DNA from: Myxococcales bacterium
GTDB taxonomy: Bacteria; Myxococcota_A; Polyangia; Nannocystales; Nannocystaceae
Direction: 5' to 3'
DNA length: 64,000 nt
Assembly: GCA_020633335.1 (NCBI GenBank)
Contig: JACKDU010000013.1
Coordinates: forward strand, 124,001 to 188,000
Shown: positions 36,296 through 44,346 of the stretch, in pieces
How the letters are laid out: the number at the start of each line of letters is the position of its first letter
How positions within the stretch are numbered: position 1 is the first letter of the stretch
The notes under the pieces: generated by a model
The model's database searches: none
Seen by the model: the letters and a program-made list of their open reading frames with translations, nothing else
Told to the model about the DNA's origin: nothing
Translations under genes and position numbers: made by a program

Positions 36296-37699
36296 ATGGA
36301 CGGGGGCTTCGTCGCGGCGCTCGAGCGGGGGATACACCCCTCGCTCCTCGCCGACACCGATCTCCGCCGGCGCTCGCTCCTCGCGGTCGGGATCGCCTGG
36401 CTCGTGGTCGCGGTCGGCCTCGTCCTCGGCGTGATCCTCTTCTTCGTCTCGGCGCCCGAGGTCCGGCTCATCGGCTCCGTCAACACGCTGGTGACCTGCG
36501 GCCTCGCCGGCTTCGCCGTGCTGATGGTTCGCCGCGGCCGCCTGGTCCTCGCCGGCAACTGGATCGCGGGTCTCATCGCGATCGGCGTCTGCTACTCGCT
36601 CCTCGTCGGCGGCAACGTCGGCGCGCCCTTCACGGTGACGGTCCCGGTCGCGCCGGTGCTCGCCCTGGTGATCAGCGGCCGCCGCTCGGGGATCGTCTGG
36701 GGCCTGGTCTCGACGGCCTACGTCCTCGCGCTTGCGATCGCGGGCGAGGCCGGGGTCGAGCTCCCGGACCTCAACCCGGAGGGCGGCGAGCTGATCCTGG
36801 CGACGATCGGCACGATCGCGGTCATCGGCGTCACCCTCTGGGTCGCCTCCTTCTCCGAGGGGCTCAAGGAGCGGGCGATCCGGCAGGTCGAGGAGGCCGC
36901 GAGCCGCCTCGACCGCGCGCTCGCCGAGGAGGAGAAGGCGAAGATCGCGGCCGAGCAGGCGATCGCCGCCAACGCGGCCAAGGGCGCGTTCCTGGCGACG
37001 ATGAGCCACGAGCTCCGGACCCCGCTCAACGTGATCATGGGCTACGCCGAGCTCATCGAGGAGGAGCTGGGGGGCGAGACGCTCGGCGATCACGTCGAGT
37101 CGCTGCGCCGGATCCGATCGTCGGGCGAGCACCTCCTCGGCCTGATCTCCGACATCCTCGATCTCGCCAAGATCGAGGCGGAGCGCCTCGAGCTCCACCC
37201 CGAGCTCTTCGACGTCAGCGCGCTCCTCCACGATCTCGGCGGGACCTTCGAGCCGCTCGCCCGCAAGCGGGACAACCGGATCATGGTCGTCGCCAGCGAG
37301 GCGCTCCCGGTCTACCTCGACAAGACCCGCCTGCGGCAGATCCTCGTCAACCTCCTCGGCAACGCGATCAAGTTCACCGACGAGGGGATCATCACCCTCG
37401 CGGCGGCGCGCCACCTGGAGGGCGAGCGCGCGTGGGTCGACGTCACGGTCAGCGACACCGGGATCGGCATCGCCGACGACAAGCTCGGCTCGATCTTCGA
37501 GTCCTTCGTCCAGGCCGACTCGTCGTTCTCGCGGCAGCACCAGGGCTCGGGGCTCGGCCTGGCGATCGTCCGCAAGCTCTGCGAGATGATGGGCGCGTCG
37601 ATCTCGGCGAGCTCGCGGCTCGGCACCGGGACCTCGATCAAGGTCCGGCTGCCGGTCACTGGCCCGGCGCTTCGTGGTACGAATGGCGGCGATGCATGA
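36296..37699 (+). CDS. membrane histidine kinase
   Basis: This 467-residue protein has about six membrane helices (residues 25-195), a short coiled coil, HisKA MSHELRTPLN (about 236) and HATPase NLLGNAIKFT, DTGIGIADD and GSGLGLAIVRKL. No separate sensor domain is visible, so the signal probably comes through the membrane part. No response regulator is adjacent. It overlaps the start of the P450 gene by 17 bases, so kinase and P450 share a transcript, which is unusual. Confidence 0.88.
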   Translation: MDGGFVAALERGIHPSLLADTDLRRRSLLAVGIAWLVVAVGLVLGVILFFVSAPEVRLIGSVNTLVTCGLAGFAVLMVRRGRLVLAGNWIAGLIAIGVCYSLLVGGNVGAPFTVTVPVAPVLALVISGRRSGIVWGLVSTAYVLALAIAGEAGVELPDLNPEGGELILATIGTIAVIGVTLWVASFSEGLKERAIRQVEEAASRLDRALAEEEKAKIAAEQAIAANAAKGAFLATMSHELRTPLNVIMGYAELIEEELGGETLGDHVESLRRIRSSGEHLLGLISDILDLAKIEAERLELHPELFDVSALLHDLGGTFEPLARKRDNRIMVVASEALPVYLDKTRLRQILVNLLGNAIKFTDEGIITLAAARHLEGERAWVDVTVSDTGIGIADDKLGSIFESFVQADSSFSRQHQGSGLGLAIVRKLCEMMGASISASSRLGTGTSIKVRLPVTGPALRGTNGGDA

Positions 37700-39053
37700 G
37701 CGAGCGTCGCTCCCCGGCCCGCGGCCCCTCCCGATCGTAGGATCGCTCCTCGAATTTCGCGAGCACGGCCTCCTGCCGATCTACCTCGGCCACTGGCGGC
37801 GCTACGGCGACGTGATCGGCTACCGCTTCGGACCGCAGCGAGCGGTCGCGATCGTCCACCCCGATCACCTCCGCGAGGTCTTCATCCGCCGCCGCGCGAG
37901 CTACGGCAAGGGCCTCTCGGTCCGCAACATCCGGCCGCTCATCGGCGACGGCCTCTTCGCCGCCGACGGCGACCTCTGGCAGCGGCAGCGGCGGATCCTG
38001 CAGCCCCTCTTCACGGTCTCGGCGGTCCGCGCCTACGGGGCGGCGATGGGCGAGGCGATCGACGCCTTCATCGCCCGCTGGCTCGCGCTGCCGCCGGGCG
38101 AGGCCGTCGATCTCCTCCCCGAGATGAGCCACCTGGCGATGGACGTGATCTGCCGGACGATGTTCGGGATGGCCGCCGGCGCCGAGGCGGGGGAGCTGAG
38201 CGCGGCGGTCTCGGAGGCCTTCCACTGGGTCGGCGAGCGCGGGGTCAAGCTCCTGCCGCTCCCCCTCCGGGTGCCGACGCCGGGCAACCGCGCGTTCCTC
38301 CGGGCGAAGGCGCGGATCGATCGCTTCATCCGCCGGGTGATCGCCGAGCGCCGCCGCCGGGGGCCGCGGGCCGACGGCGGCGACCTCCTCGATCGCCTCC
38401 TGCAGGCGACCGACGAGGAGTCGGGCGAGCGGATGCTCGAGGAGCAGGTGGTCAACGAGGTGATCACCGTCTTCATCGCCGGCCACGAGACCACCGCGGT
38501 GACCCTGACCTGGGCCTGGCTCCTCCTCGCCGGCCACCGCGAGGTCGAGGCCCGCCTCCACGCCGAGCTCGACGCGGTCCTCAGCGGGCAGCCGCCGACG
38601 ATCGAGGCGGTCCCGAAGCTGGTCTACACCCGCCAGGTGATCGACGAGGCGCTCCGCCTCTACCCGCCGGTGTGGCTCGATCCCCGCGAGGCCTTCGCCG
38701 ACGAGGAGATCGCCGGCTACCCGATCCCGAAGGGCACGCTGATCATGCCGATGCTCTACGCGACCCACCGCCACCCCGAGTTCTGGCCGGACCCCGAGCG
38801 CTTCGACCCCGAGCGCTTCAGCCCGGAGCGCGCCCAGGGCCGCCACCCGCTCGCCCACGTCCCCTTCGGCGGCGGCCCGCGGGTCTGCCTCGGGATGGCC
38901 TTCGCGCTCCAGGAGATGGTCCTCGCGGTCGCGGCGCTCGGTCAGCGCTTCCGGGTGCGGCGGGCCTACGGCACGCTCATGGATCTCGATCCGAAGGCCG
39001 GCACCCTGCGCCCGCGCTGGCCCTCGCTGGTCGAGGTCGAGCGGCGGGAGTGA
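37683..39053 (+). CDS. cytochrome P450
   Basis: This 456-residue protein shows the Pro-rich start PGPRPLPIVGSL, the I-helix AGHETTAVT, the ExxR motif in DEALRLYPP, the PERF-type region DPERFSPER and the haem loop FGGGPRVCLG (Cys about 402). This is a class with eukaryote-like features, as in bacterial CYP110/CYP4-like enzymes; it needs an external redox partner. It monooxygenates a hydrophobic substrate. ATG 37683 or 37692 may be used; both lie within the 3' end of the kinase gene. It is followed three bases later by a radical SAM gene, so it heads a biosynthetic-looking operon. Confidence 0.91.
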   Translation: MAAMHERASLPGPRPLPIVGSLLEFREHGLLPIYLGHWRRYGDVIGYRFGPQRAVAIVHPDHLREVFIRRRASYGKGLSVRNIRPLIGDGLFAADGDLWQRQRRILQPLFTVSAVRAYGAAMGEAIDAFIARWLALPPGEAVDLLPEMSHLAMDVICRTMFGMAAGAEAGELSAAVSEAFHWVGERGVKLLPLPLRVPTPGNRAFLRAKARIDRFIRRVIAERRRRGPRADGGDLLDRLLQATDEESGERMLEEQVVNEVITVFIAGHETTAVTLTWAWLLLAGHREVEARLHAELDAVLSGQPPTIEAVPKLVYTRQVIDEALRLYPPVWLDPREAFADEEIAGYPIPKGTLIMPMLYATHRHPEFWPDPERFDPERFSPERAQGRHPLAHVPFGGGPRVCLGMAFALQEMVLAVAALGQRFRVRRAYGTLMDLDPKAGTLRPRWPSLVEVERRE

Positions 39054-39056
39054 GCG

Positions 39057-39992
39057 GTGGCCGGCCTCCTCGACGTGATCCTCGGCTACGAGTGCAACCT
39101 CGCCTGCGACTACTGCACGATCACCCCGGCGATGCGGCCGCGGGCGCTCGCCGCCGCCGAGGTGATCGCGGCGATGCGGCGGGGGCGGGCGCTCGCCTAC
39201 GATCGGATCGCCTTCACCGGCGGTGAGCCGACGATCCGCCGCGACCTCCTCGGCCTGGTCCGGGCGGCGCGGCAGCTCGGCTTCGCCGACGTCAAGGTCC
39301 AGACCAACGGGCTCCTCCTCGGCGTCGCCGACAACCTCGCGCGCCTGCAGGCCGCCGGCGTCACCCGGATCCACCTCTCGATCCACACCCACGAGGCCGC
39401 GGCCTACGAGGCGCTGGTCCGCCGCGAGGGCACCTACGCGGCGATGGTCGCCGGCCTCGATCGGGCGCTCGAGAGCGGCCTCCCGGTCGTCGTCGACGTG
39501 ATCCTCAAGGCCGACACCTACCGCCGCCTGCCGGCGGCGCTCCGCTGGTTGCGGGCGCGCGGGGCCCGGGCCGTCGATCTCTGGTACGTCTCGCTGACCG
39601 ACGGCAACCGCGACAACCTCGCCTCGCTCCCGCGGATCACCGAGGTCACGCCGGTGCTCGCCGAGGCGCTGGCGGAGGCCCGGGGCGCCGGCATGACAGT
39701 GCGCTCGCTCCACATCCCGCGCTGCCTCCTCGGCGACGATCGCGGCCACGCCTTCGATCCCGGCGCCGATCGGGTGATGGTCGTGACCCCGGAGGCGACC
39801 TTCGAGCTCCGCGACTCGCGGCTCGCCGGCCACGCCCACGTGCCGGCCTGCGAGGGCTGCGAGCACCGGGCGATCTGCCCGGGGATCCGGCCCGACTACC
39901 TCGAGGTCCACGGCGACGCGGAGATCGCCGCCGCCCGCGGGCAGGCGCCGACGATCGCCGCGACACGCCGCCTGCCGATCGTCGACGCCTGA
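39057..39992 (+). CDS. radical SAM protein
   Basis: This 311-residue protein has a GTG start three bases after the P450 stop. The cluster motif is CNLACDYC (Cys13, 17, 20), followed by FTGGEPTIRRDL and QTNGLLL, with HLSIHTHEAAAYE later. The end has Cys clusters CEGCEHRAIC, suggesting an auxiliary cluster. It resembles peptide- or small-molecule-modifying radical SAM enzymes with a shortened SPASM/twitch-like end. Its TNG and SIH motifs match the two other radical SAM proteins nearby. The substrate is unknown. Confidence 0.85.
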   Translation: MAGLLDVILGYECNLACDYCTITPAMRPRALAAAEVIAAMRRGRALAYDRIAFTGGEPTIRRDLLGLVRAARQLGFADVKVQTNGLLLGVADNLARLQAAGVTRIHLSIHTHEAAAYEALVRREGTYAAMVAGLDRALESGLPVVVDVILKADTYRRLPAALRWLRARGARAVDLWYVSLTDGNRDNLASLPRITEVTPVLAEALAEARGAGMTVRSLHIPRCLLGDDRGHAFDPGADRVMVVTPEATFELRDSRLAGHAHVPACEGCEHRAICPGIRPDYLEVHGDAEIAAARGQAPTIAATRRLPIVDA

Positions 39993-40021
39993 GCGCGCGG
40001 CGGAGGTAGGTGGGGGTAGGC

Positions 40022-40058
40022 GACATCGCCGAGGTGAACGTCGTTCATTTGCGATGTC
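40022..40058. promoter_or_regulatory. nested inverted repeat upstream of halogenase-like gene
   Basis: Outer arms GACATCGC and GCGATGTC enclose a perfect 13-base palindrome TGAACGTCGTTCA at 40035-40047. It lies 82 bases before the halogenase-like start and is a candidate operator. Confidence 0.5.
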
Positions 40059-40139
40059 ACATCGGCTTCGACGGTGGGCGCGCTTGCGCGCCTGCGCGGT
40101 CGCGCCCTATGCTTCTGACTGCGATTGGAGACTGCTCTC

Positions 40140-41888
40140 ATGGATGATCGGGCTGACCTCTACGATGTGTGCATCCTGGGCTCCGGGCTCGGGGGGACGA
40201 TCCTCGGGGCGATCCTCGCGCGGCAGGGCGCGCGGGTGCTGATCCTCGATCGCAGCGCCCACCCGCGCTTCGCGATCGGCGAGTCGACGATCCCGTCGAC
40301 CACCGGCTGCCTCAAGATCCTCGCCCGCCGCTTCGACGTCCCGGAGCTCGACAACCTCAGCTCCTTCGCCAAGATCCAGGCGGTCGCGCCGACCTGCGGG
40401 ATCAAGCGCTCCTTCTCCTTCTTCTACAACCGCCCGGGCGAGGCCCAGGACCCGACGGAGTGGATGGAGTACCGGACCTTCCCGCCGCCGCTGGGTCCCG
40501 ACATCCACATGTACCGCCAGGACGTCGACGCCTACATGGCGAAGGTCGCGGTCTCCTACGGCGTGCACCTCGAGGAGCGGGTCGAGGTCACCGACGTCGA
40601 GATCGACGACGAGGTTCGGATCCGCCTCGGCGACGGCCGCCTCCACCGCGCCCGCTTCATCGTCGACGGCAGCGGCTACCGCTCCGAGCTCGCTGATCGC
40701 TTCGGCCTCCGCGATCCGACGCCGCGGATGAGCACCCGCTCGCGGGTGATCTTCACCCACATGCAGGGGGTCGCGCCCTTCGATCACCGGGGGCCGGCGC
40801 GCCCGCGGCGGGGCCTGACGCGGACGCCCTTCCACCAGAGCACGCTCCACCACATCTTCGACGGCGGCTGGATGTGGGTGATCCCCTTCAACAACCACCC
40901 GGGCGCGGTCAACGAGCTGACCAGCGTCGGCGTCCACCTCGACCTCGAGAAGAACCCCGCCCGCGGCCTCGATCCCGAGGCGGAGTTCTGGGAGATCGTC
41001 GGCCGCTTCCCGGCGGTCGCCCGCCACCTCGAGGGCGCGCGGGCGGCCCGGCCCTGGGTGTCGACCGGCAGGGTCCAGTACTCGTCGCAGACCGCGATCG
41101 GCCGCCGCTTCCTCCTCCTCCCGCACGCCGCCGGCTTCGTCGACGCGCTCTTCTCGAGCGGCCTCTCGATCTCGACCTGGGGGGTCAACGCGATCGCCCG
41201 CGAGCTCCTCGACGCGCTCGCGGCCGACGACTTCGACGTCGCCCGCTTCCAGCCCTACGACGCGATGCTCCGGCGGATCGTCGACCACTACGATCAGCTC
41301 GTCCACGGCGCCTACGTCTCCTGGCGGAGCTTCGAGCTCTGGAACGCCTGGTACCGGATGTGGACGATCGGCGCGTTCCTGCAGGTGGCGAGCGAGCTCG
41401 TCCAGCTCACCCGGGTCGCCTGGGACGGCGACGAGTCCGTCTTCGCCGAGGCGCCCCACCGCGGCCTCCAGGCGGTCGACTACGCGCCCTTCGTCGACCT
41501 CTTCGACGCTTGCTACCGCGACATCCGCGAGGTCGAGGCCGGCCGCCTCGCGCCCGCCGAGGCCGCCCGGCAGATCCACGCGAGGGTGGCCCGGGCCGAG
41601 CTGGCCCCGCACACCTTCACCGATCCGGCGAGCCGCTCGCCGATCACCGCGACCGTCGGGAACATCGTCCGCCTGCTGATCTGGGGCCGCTACGAGTCGC
41701 GCGGGGATCTCCGCCGGCACTTCTTCGGGGAGAACCCGCGGCTGATCCGGCTGATGCTCGGCGAGGTCGCCGACACCGCCTGGGGCACCCGCAGCCGGCC
41801 GCGCGACCTCTACCGCTTCGTCCGCGACATGGTCACGACCCGCAACGAGGAGTTCCTCGCCGCCCGCTCGCTGGCGACCGGCTCGTAG
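40140..41888 (+). CDS. flavin-dependent halogenase-like oxidoreductase
   Basis: This 582-residue protein starts at ATG 40140 with GGAG nine bases upstream. The FAD motif is GSGLGG (about 19-24), followed by the halogenase-type segment FAIGESTIPST and later GGWMWVIP (Trp244, Trp246), the WxWxIP signature of flavin-dependent halogenases. The remainder is a long helical C-terminus with many Trp and Tyr. The enzyme would use reduced FAD and halide to chlorinate or brominate a substrate. It could alternatively be a related monooxygenase, since WxWxIP-like motifs occur in some relatives. It is co-directional with the P450 and radical SAM genes. Confidence 0.8.
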   Translation: MDDRADLYDVCILGSGLGGTILGAILARQGARVLILDRSAHPRFAIGESTIPSTTGCLKILARRFDVPELDNLSSFAKIQAVAPTCGIKRSFSFFYNRPGEAQDPTEWMEYRTFPPPLGPDIHMYRQDVDAYMAKVAVSYGVHLEERVEVTDVEIDDEVRIRLGDGRLHRARFIVDGSGYRSELADRFGLRDPTPRMSTRSRVIFTHMQGVAPFDHRGPARPRRGLTRTPFHQSTLHHIFDGGWMWVIPFNNHPGAVNELTSVGVHLDLEKNPARGLDPEAEFWEIVGRFPAVARHLEGARAARPWVSTGRVQYSSQTAIGRRFLLLPHAAGFVDALFSSGLSISTWGVNAIARELLDALAADDFDVARFQPYDAMLRRIVDHYDQLVHGAYVSWRSFELWNAWYRMWTIGAFLQVASELVQLTRVAWDGDESVFAEAPHRGLQAVDYAPFVDLFDACYRDIREVEAGRLAPAEAARQIHARVARAELAPHTFTDPASRSPITATVGNIVRLLIWGRYESRGDLRRHFFGENPRLIRLMLGEVADTAWGTRSRPRDLYRFVRDMVTTRNEEFLAARSLATGS

Positions 41889-41897
41889 AGGCGGCGC

Positions 41898-44285
41898 TCA
41901 GCTCTCGTCGCGCACCCGCTCGCCGACCCGCTCGCGGAAGCCGGCGGGCACCGACTCGTGGCGCCGCGGGTCGGAGATCGGCCGCACCAGGTCCTCGGGG
42001 GCGATCAGCCAGGGCGGCTCGGGGACCTGATCGAGCTCGTAGAAGCCGCCGCAAAAGCAGGCGTGCGGGCAGCCCTCGCAGACCGGCCGCCGGGTCCGTC
42101 GCTCCGCGAGGTAGCCCGCGAGGTTCACGGTCTCGTTGTTGACGAAGACCATGTGCCGCTCGAGCTTGGCGAGGTCGCCCTGGAGGTGCTCCTCGAAGCC
42201 CGGCAGGAAGCAGTAGGGGAGGTTGATCACCTGGATCTTCATCCGGTCGCGCCAGCGCTCCAGGAGCGCCCGGGTGCCGGCGGCCGCGGCCGCGGTGTCG
42301 GGGGCGATCATCCGGGTCGCGCGGCCGAAGGGGGTGAGGAACTGGATGTTGAGCCAGCGGAGCCCGAGCTCCCAGGCGAGCTCGGCGAGCGCGTCCTGCT
42401 GGTCGGCGTTGCCCTTGGTGAGGGTGACGTTCATCCCGAGCTCGACCCCCGCGGGCGCGAGGCGGACGCAATTCTTGATCCCGCCGATCGTCTGCTCGTA
42501 GGCCTCGGCGACCCCGACCTGCTGGGCGTGGGTGCGGGCGTCGGCGCCGTGGACGGAGAAGAGGAGGGTGGTCAGCCCCGATCGCACCAGCTTGCCGGCG
42601 TAGTCCTCGTAGAAGCAGAGGCGGCCGTTGGTCGTGACGTTGATCCGGTTGTAGCCGAGCGCGCGGGCGTAGCGGATCAGCGGGATCAGCTCGGGGTTGA
42701 GGGTCGGCTCGCCGCCGTCGAAGTCGACCATCGTCACCCCCTGGCGGCGGTACTCGAGGAGGTGCTCGCGCTGCCGGGTCGGGTGGCCGGCGAGCTGGGT
42801 GCGGGTGCCGACGGCGCAGAAGGTGCAGTGGTTGTTGCAGACGTAGGTGACGTTCATCACCAGCTTCTTCGGGCCCTGCGAGGCCTCGAGGCGCTGGCGG
42901 AAGGTCGCCATGAAGCGCTCCAATTCGGCGGGCGGGATCTGGGCGACCCCCGGCGTCGGCGCGCCCTGGAAGTGGGGCCCCCAGTCGCCGGCGAGCGGGA
43001 GGTGGCGGCGATCGCTGGCGTCGGCGAGCGCGGTCCCCGGGAGCGGGGTCGCGAACTGGACCGCCGGGAACGCGCCGAACCTGTCCCAAAGGTCAAGCGC
43101 GAAGGCGAGGGTCTGGTTGACCTCGGCCGCGCTCTCGCCGGGGAGGCCGATCATGTAGTGGATCATCAGCGGCACGCCGGCGGCGTGGGCGGCCTCGGCG
43201 GCGGCGACGATCGCCCGGAGATCGAGGCGCTTGCCGACGACCTCCGTGACCACCCGCTGCGAGCCGCTCTCGGCGCTGACGCTGAGGGTGGTGATCCGCC
43301 CGCGCATCACCTCGAGGTGGCGCGGCTCGAGGTAGTCGGCCCGCATGCCGTTGGGGATCTCGAAGCGGAGATCGAGCGCCGCCGCGTGGGCCAGGAAGGC
43401 GTCGAAGTGGGCCTCGTTGACGTTGATCAGCTCGTCGAGGACGGCGATCCGCGCCGCGCCGAGCTCGCGCAGGCGGGCCATCGCCTCGCCCATCCGGGCG
43501 GCGCTGAGGCGCCGCTGGGTCTTCGGCGCCCCCGGGGCGCGGCCGGGGTTGGACGAGCAGTGGAGGCAGCGGAAGGGGCAGCCGCGCGAGGTCACCATCG
43601 GCAGCGTCCGGCCGTCGATCGGGAAGGCCCAGGCGCCGCGGCCGAGGCCGGCGATCACCCGCGCGTGGAAGGCGAAGGTGGCCTCGAGGTCGACGCGATC
43701 CCAGGCGGGGAGGGGGAGCGCGTCGAGGTCGGGCGGCGGCGCCCCGTCGATCACCCCCTCGGGTCGCGCGCCTCCCTCGCGCCAGGCCGCGAGGAGGGCG
43801 GGGAGCGCGACCTCGCCCTCGTAGCGGACCCAGGCGTCGATCTCGGGGTAGGCGGCGAGGAGCGCGGGGCCGCTCGCCTCGACGTAGTGTTGCCCGGACT
43901 GGTAGCAGTCGGCGAGGAGCAGGAGCGCGCCAGGGAGGCGCGCGCGGAGGCCGGCGAGCGTCGCCGCGAGGTTGTCGTCGCGGCTCGGCGGCCGGTGGAA
44001 GGGGGTGAGGGCGACGACGACGAAGTCGAGCGGGCCGGCCTCGAGGTGGCGATCGACGGCGGCGAGGACCGCATCCGCGGGCGCTCCGAGGTCGGCGCGG
44101 CCGTCGGCGCGCCAGCGGAGATCGGCCTCCGGGAGCGCGAAGGCGTCGACCAGCGCGACCTCCTCGATCGCCCCGAGGACCGCGGCGACTTGTACGGCGC
44201 CGAGCTCGGAAAAATACGGGTAGTCGATGAAGTCGCGGGCGATCGACGCCGGCGGGTGGACCACCAGCACGCGGGCGGCGCTCAT
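41898..44285 (-). CDS. dual radical SAM protein with B12-binding-like N-terminus
   Basis: This 795-residue protein has three parts. Residues 1 to about 185 form a cobalamin-binding-like Rossmann domain (VLVVHPPASIARDFIDYPYFSELGAVQVAAVL). The first radical SAM domain has CPFRCLHC (Cys236, 240, 243). The second has CNNHCTFC (Cys483, 487, 490) and FDGGEPTLNPEL. An end of CEGCPHACFCGGF suggests a further cluster. Two complete radical SAM motifs in one chain are uncommon. It is convergent with the halogenase-like gene, and its start is divergent from the next radical SAM gene. The codons at 43079-43098 contain a palindrome copy. Confidence 0.86.
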   Translation of the reverse strand: MSAARVLVVHPPASIARDFIDYPYFSELGAVQVAAVLGAIEEVALVDAFALPEADLRWRADGRADLGAPADAVLAAVDRHLEAGPLDFVVVALTPFHRPPSRDDNLAATLAGLRARLPGALLLLADCYQSGQHYVEASGPALLAAYPEIDAWVRYEGEVALPALLAAWREGGARPEGVIDGAPPPDLDALPLPAWDRVDLEATFAFHARVIAGLGRGAWAFPIDGRTLPMVTSRGCPFRCLHCSSNPGRAPGAPKTQRRLSAARMGEAMARLRELGAARIAVLDELINVNEAHFDAFLAHAAALDLRFEIPNGMRADYLEPRHLEVMRGRITTLSVSAESGSQRVVTEVVGKRLDLRAIVAAAEAAHAAGVPLMIHYMIGLPGESAAEVNQTLAFALDLWDRFGAFPAVQFATPLPGTALADASDRRHLPLAGDWGPHFQGAPTPGVAQIPPAELERFMATFRQRLEASQGPKKLVMNVTYVCNNHCTFCAVGTRTQLAGHPTRQREHLLEYRRQGVTMVDFDGGEPTLNPELIPLIRYARALGYNRINVTTNGRLCFYEDYAGKLVRSGLTTLLFSVHGADARTHAQQVGVAEAYEQTIGGIKNCVRLAPAGVELGMNVTLTKGNADQQDALAELAWELGLRWLNIQFLTPFGRATRMIAPDTAAAAAGTRALLERWRDRMKIQVINLPYCFLPGFEEHLQGDLAKLERHMVFVNNETVNLAGYLAERRTRRPVCEGCPHACFCGGFYELDQVPEPPWLIAPEDLVRPISDPRRHESVPAGFRERVGERVRDES
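43079..43098 (+). repeat. dispersed 20-bp palindrome, site 11
   Basis: It reads ACCTGTCCCAAAGGTCAAGC. It encodes LDLWDRF in the dual radical SAM protein with CTT, CTT and AGG, which are rare here. Confidence 0.6.
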
Positions 44286-44346
44286 CGGCGGCAGGATAGC
44301 ACGACGCGCGACGAGCGGCCGCGTTCGTCGGCTATGCTCGCCGGCG

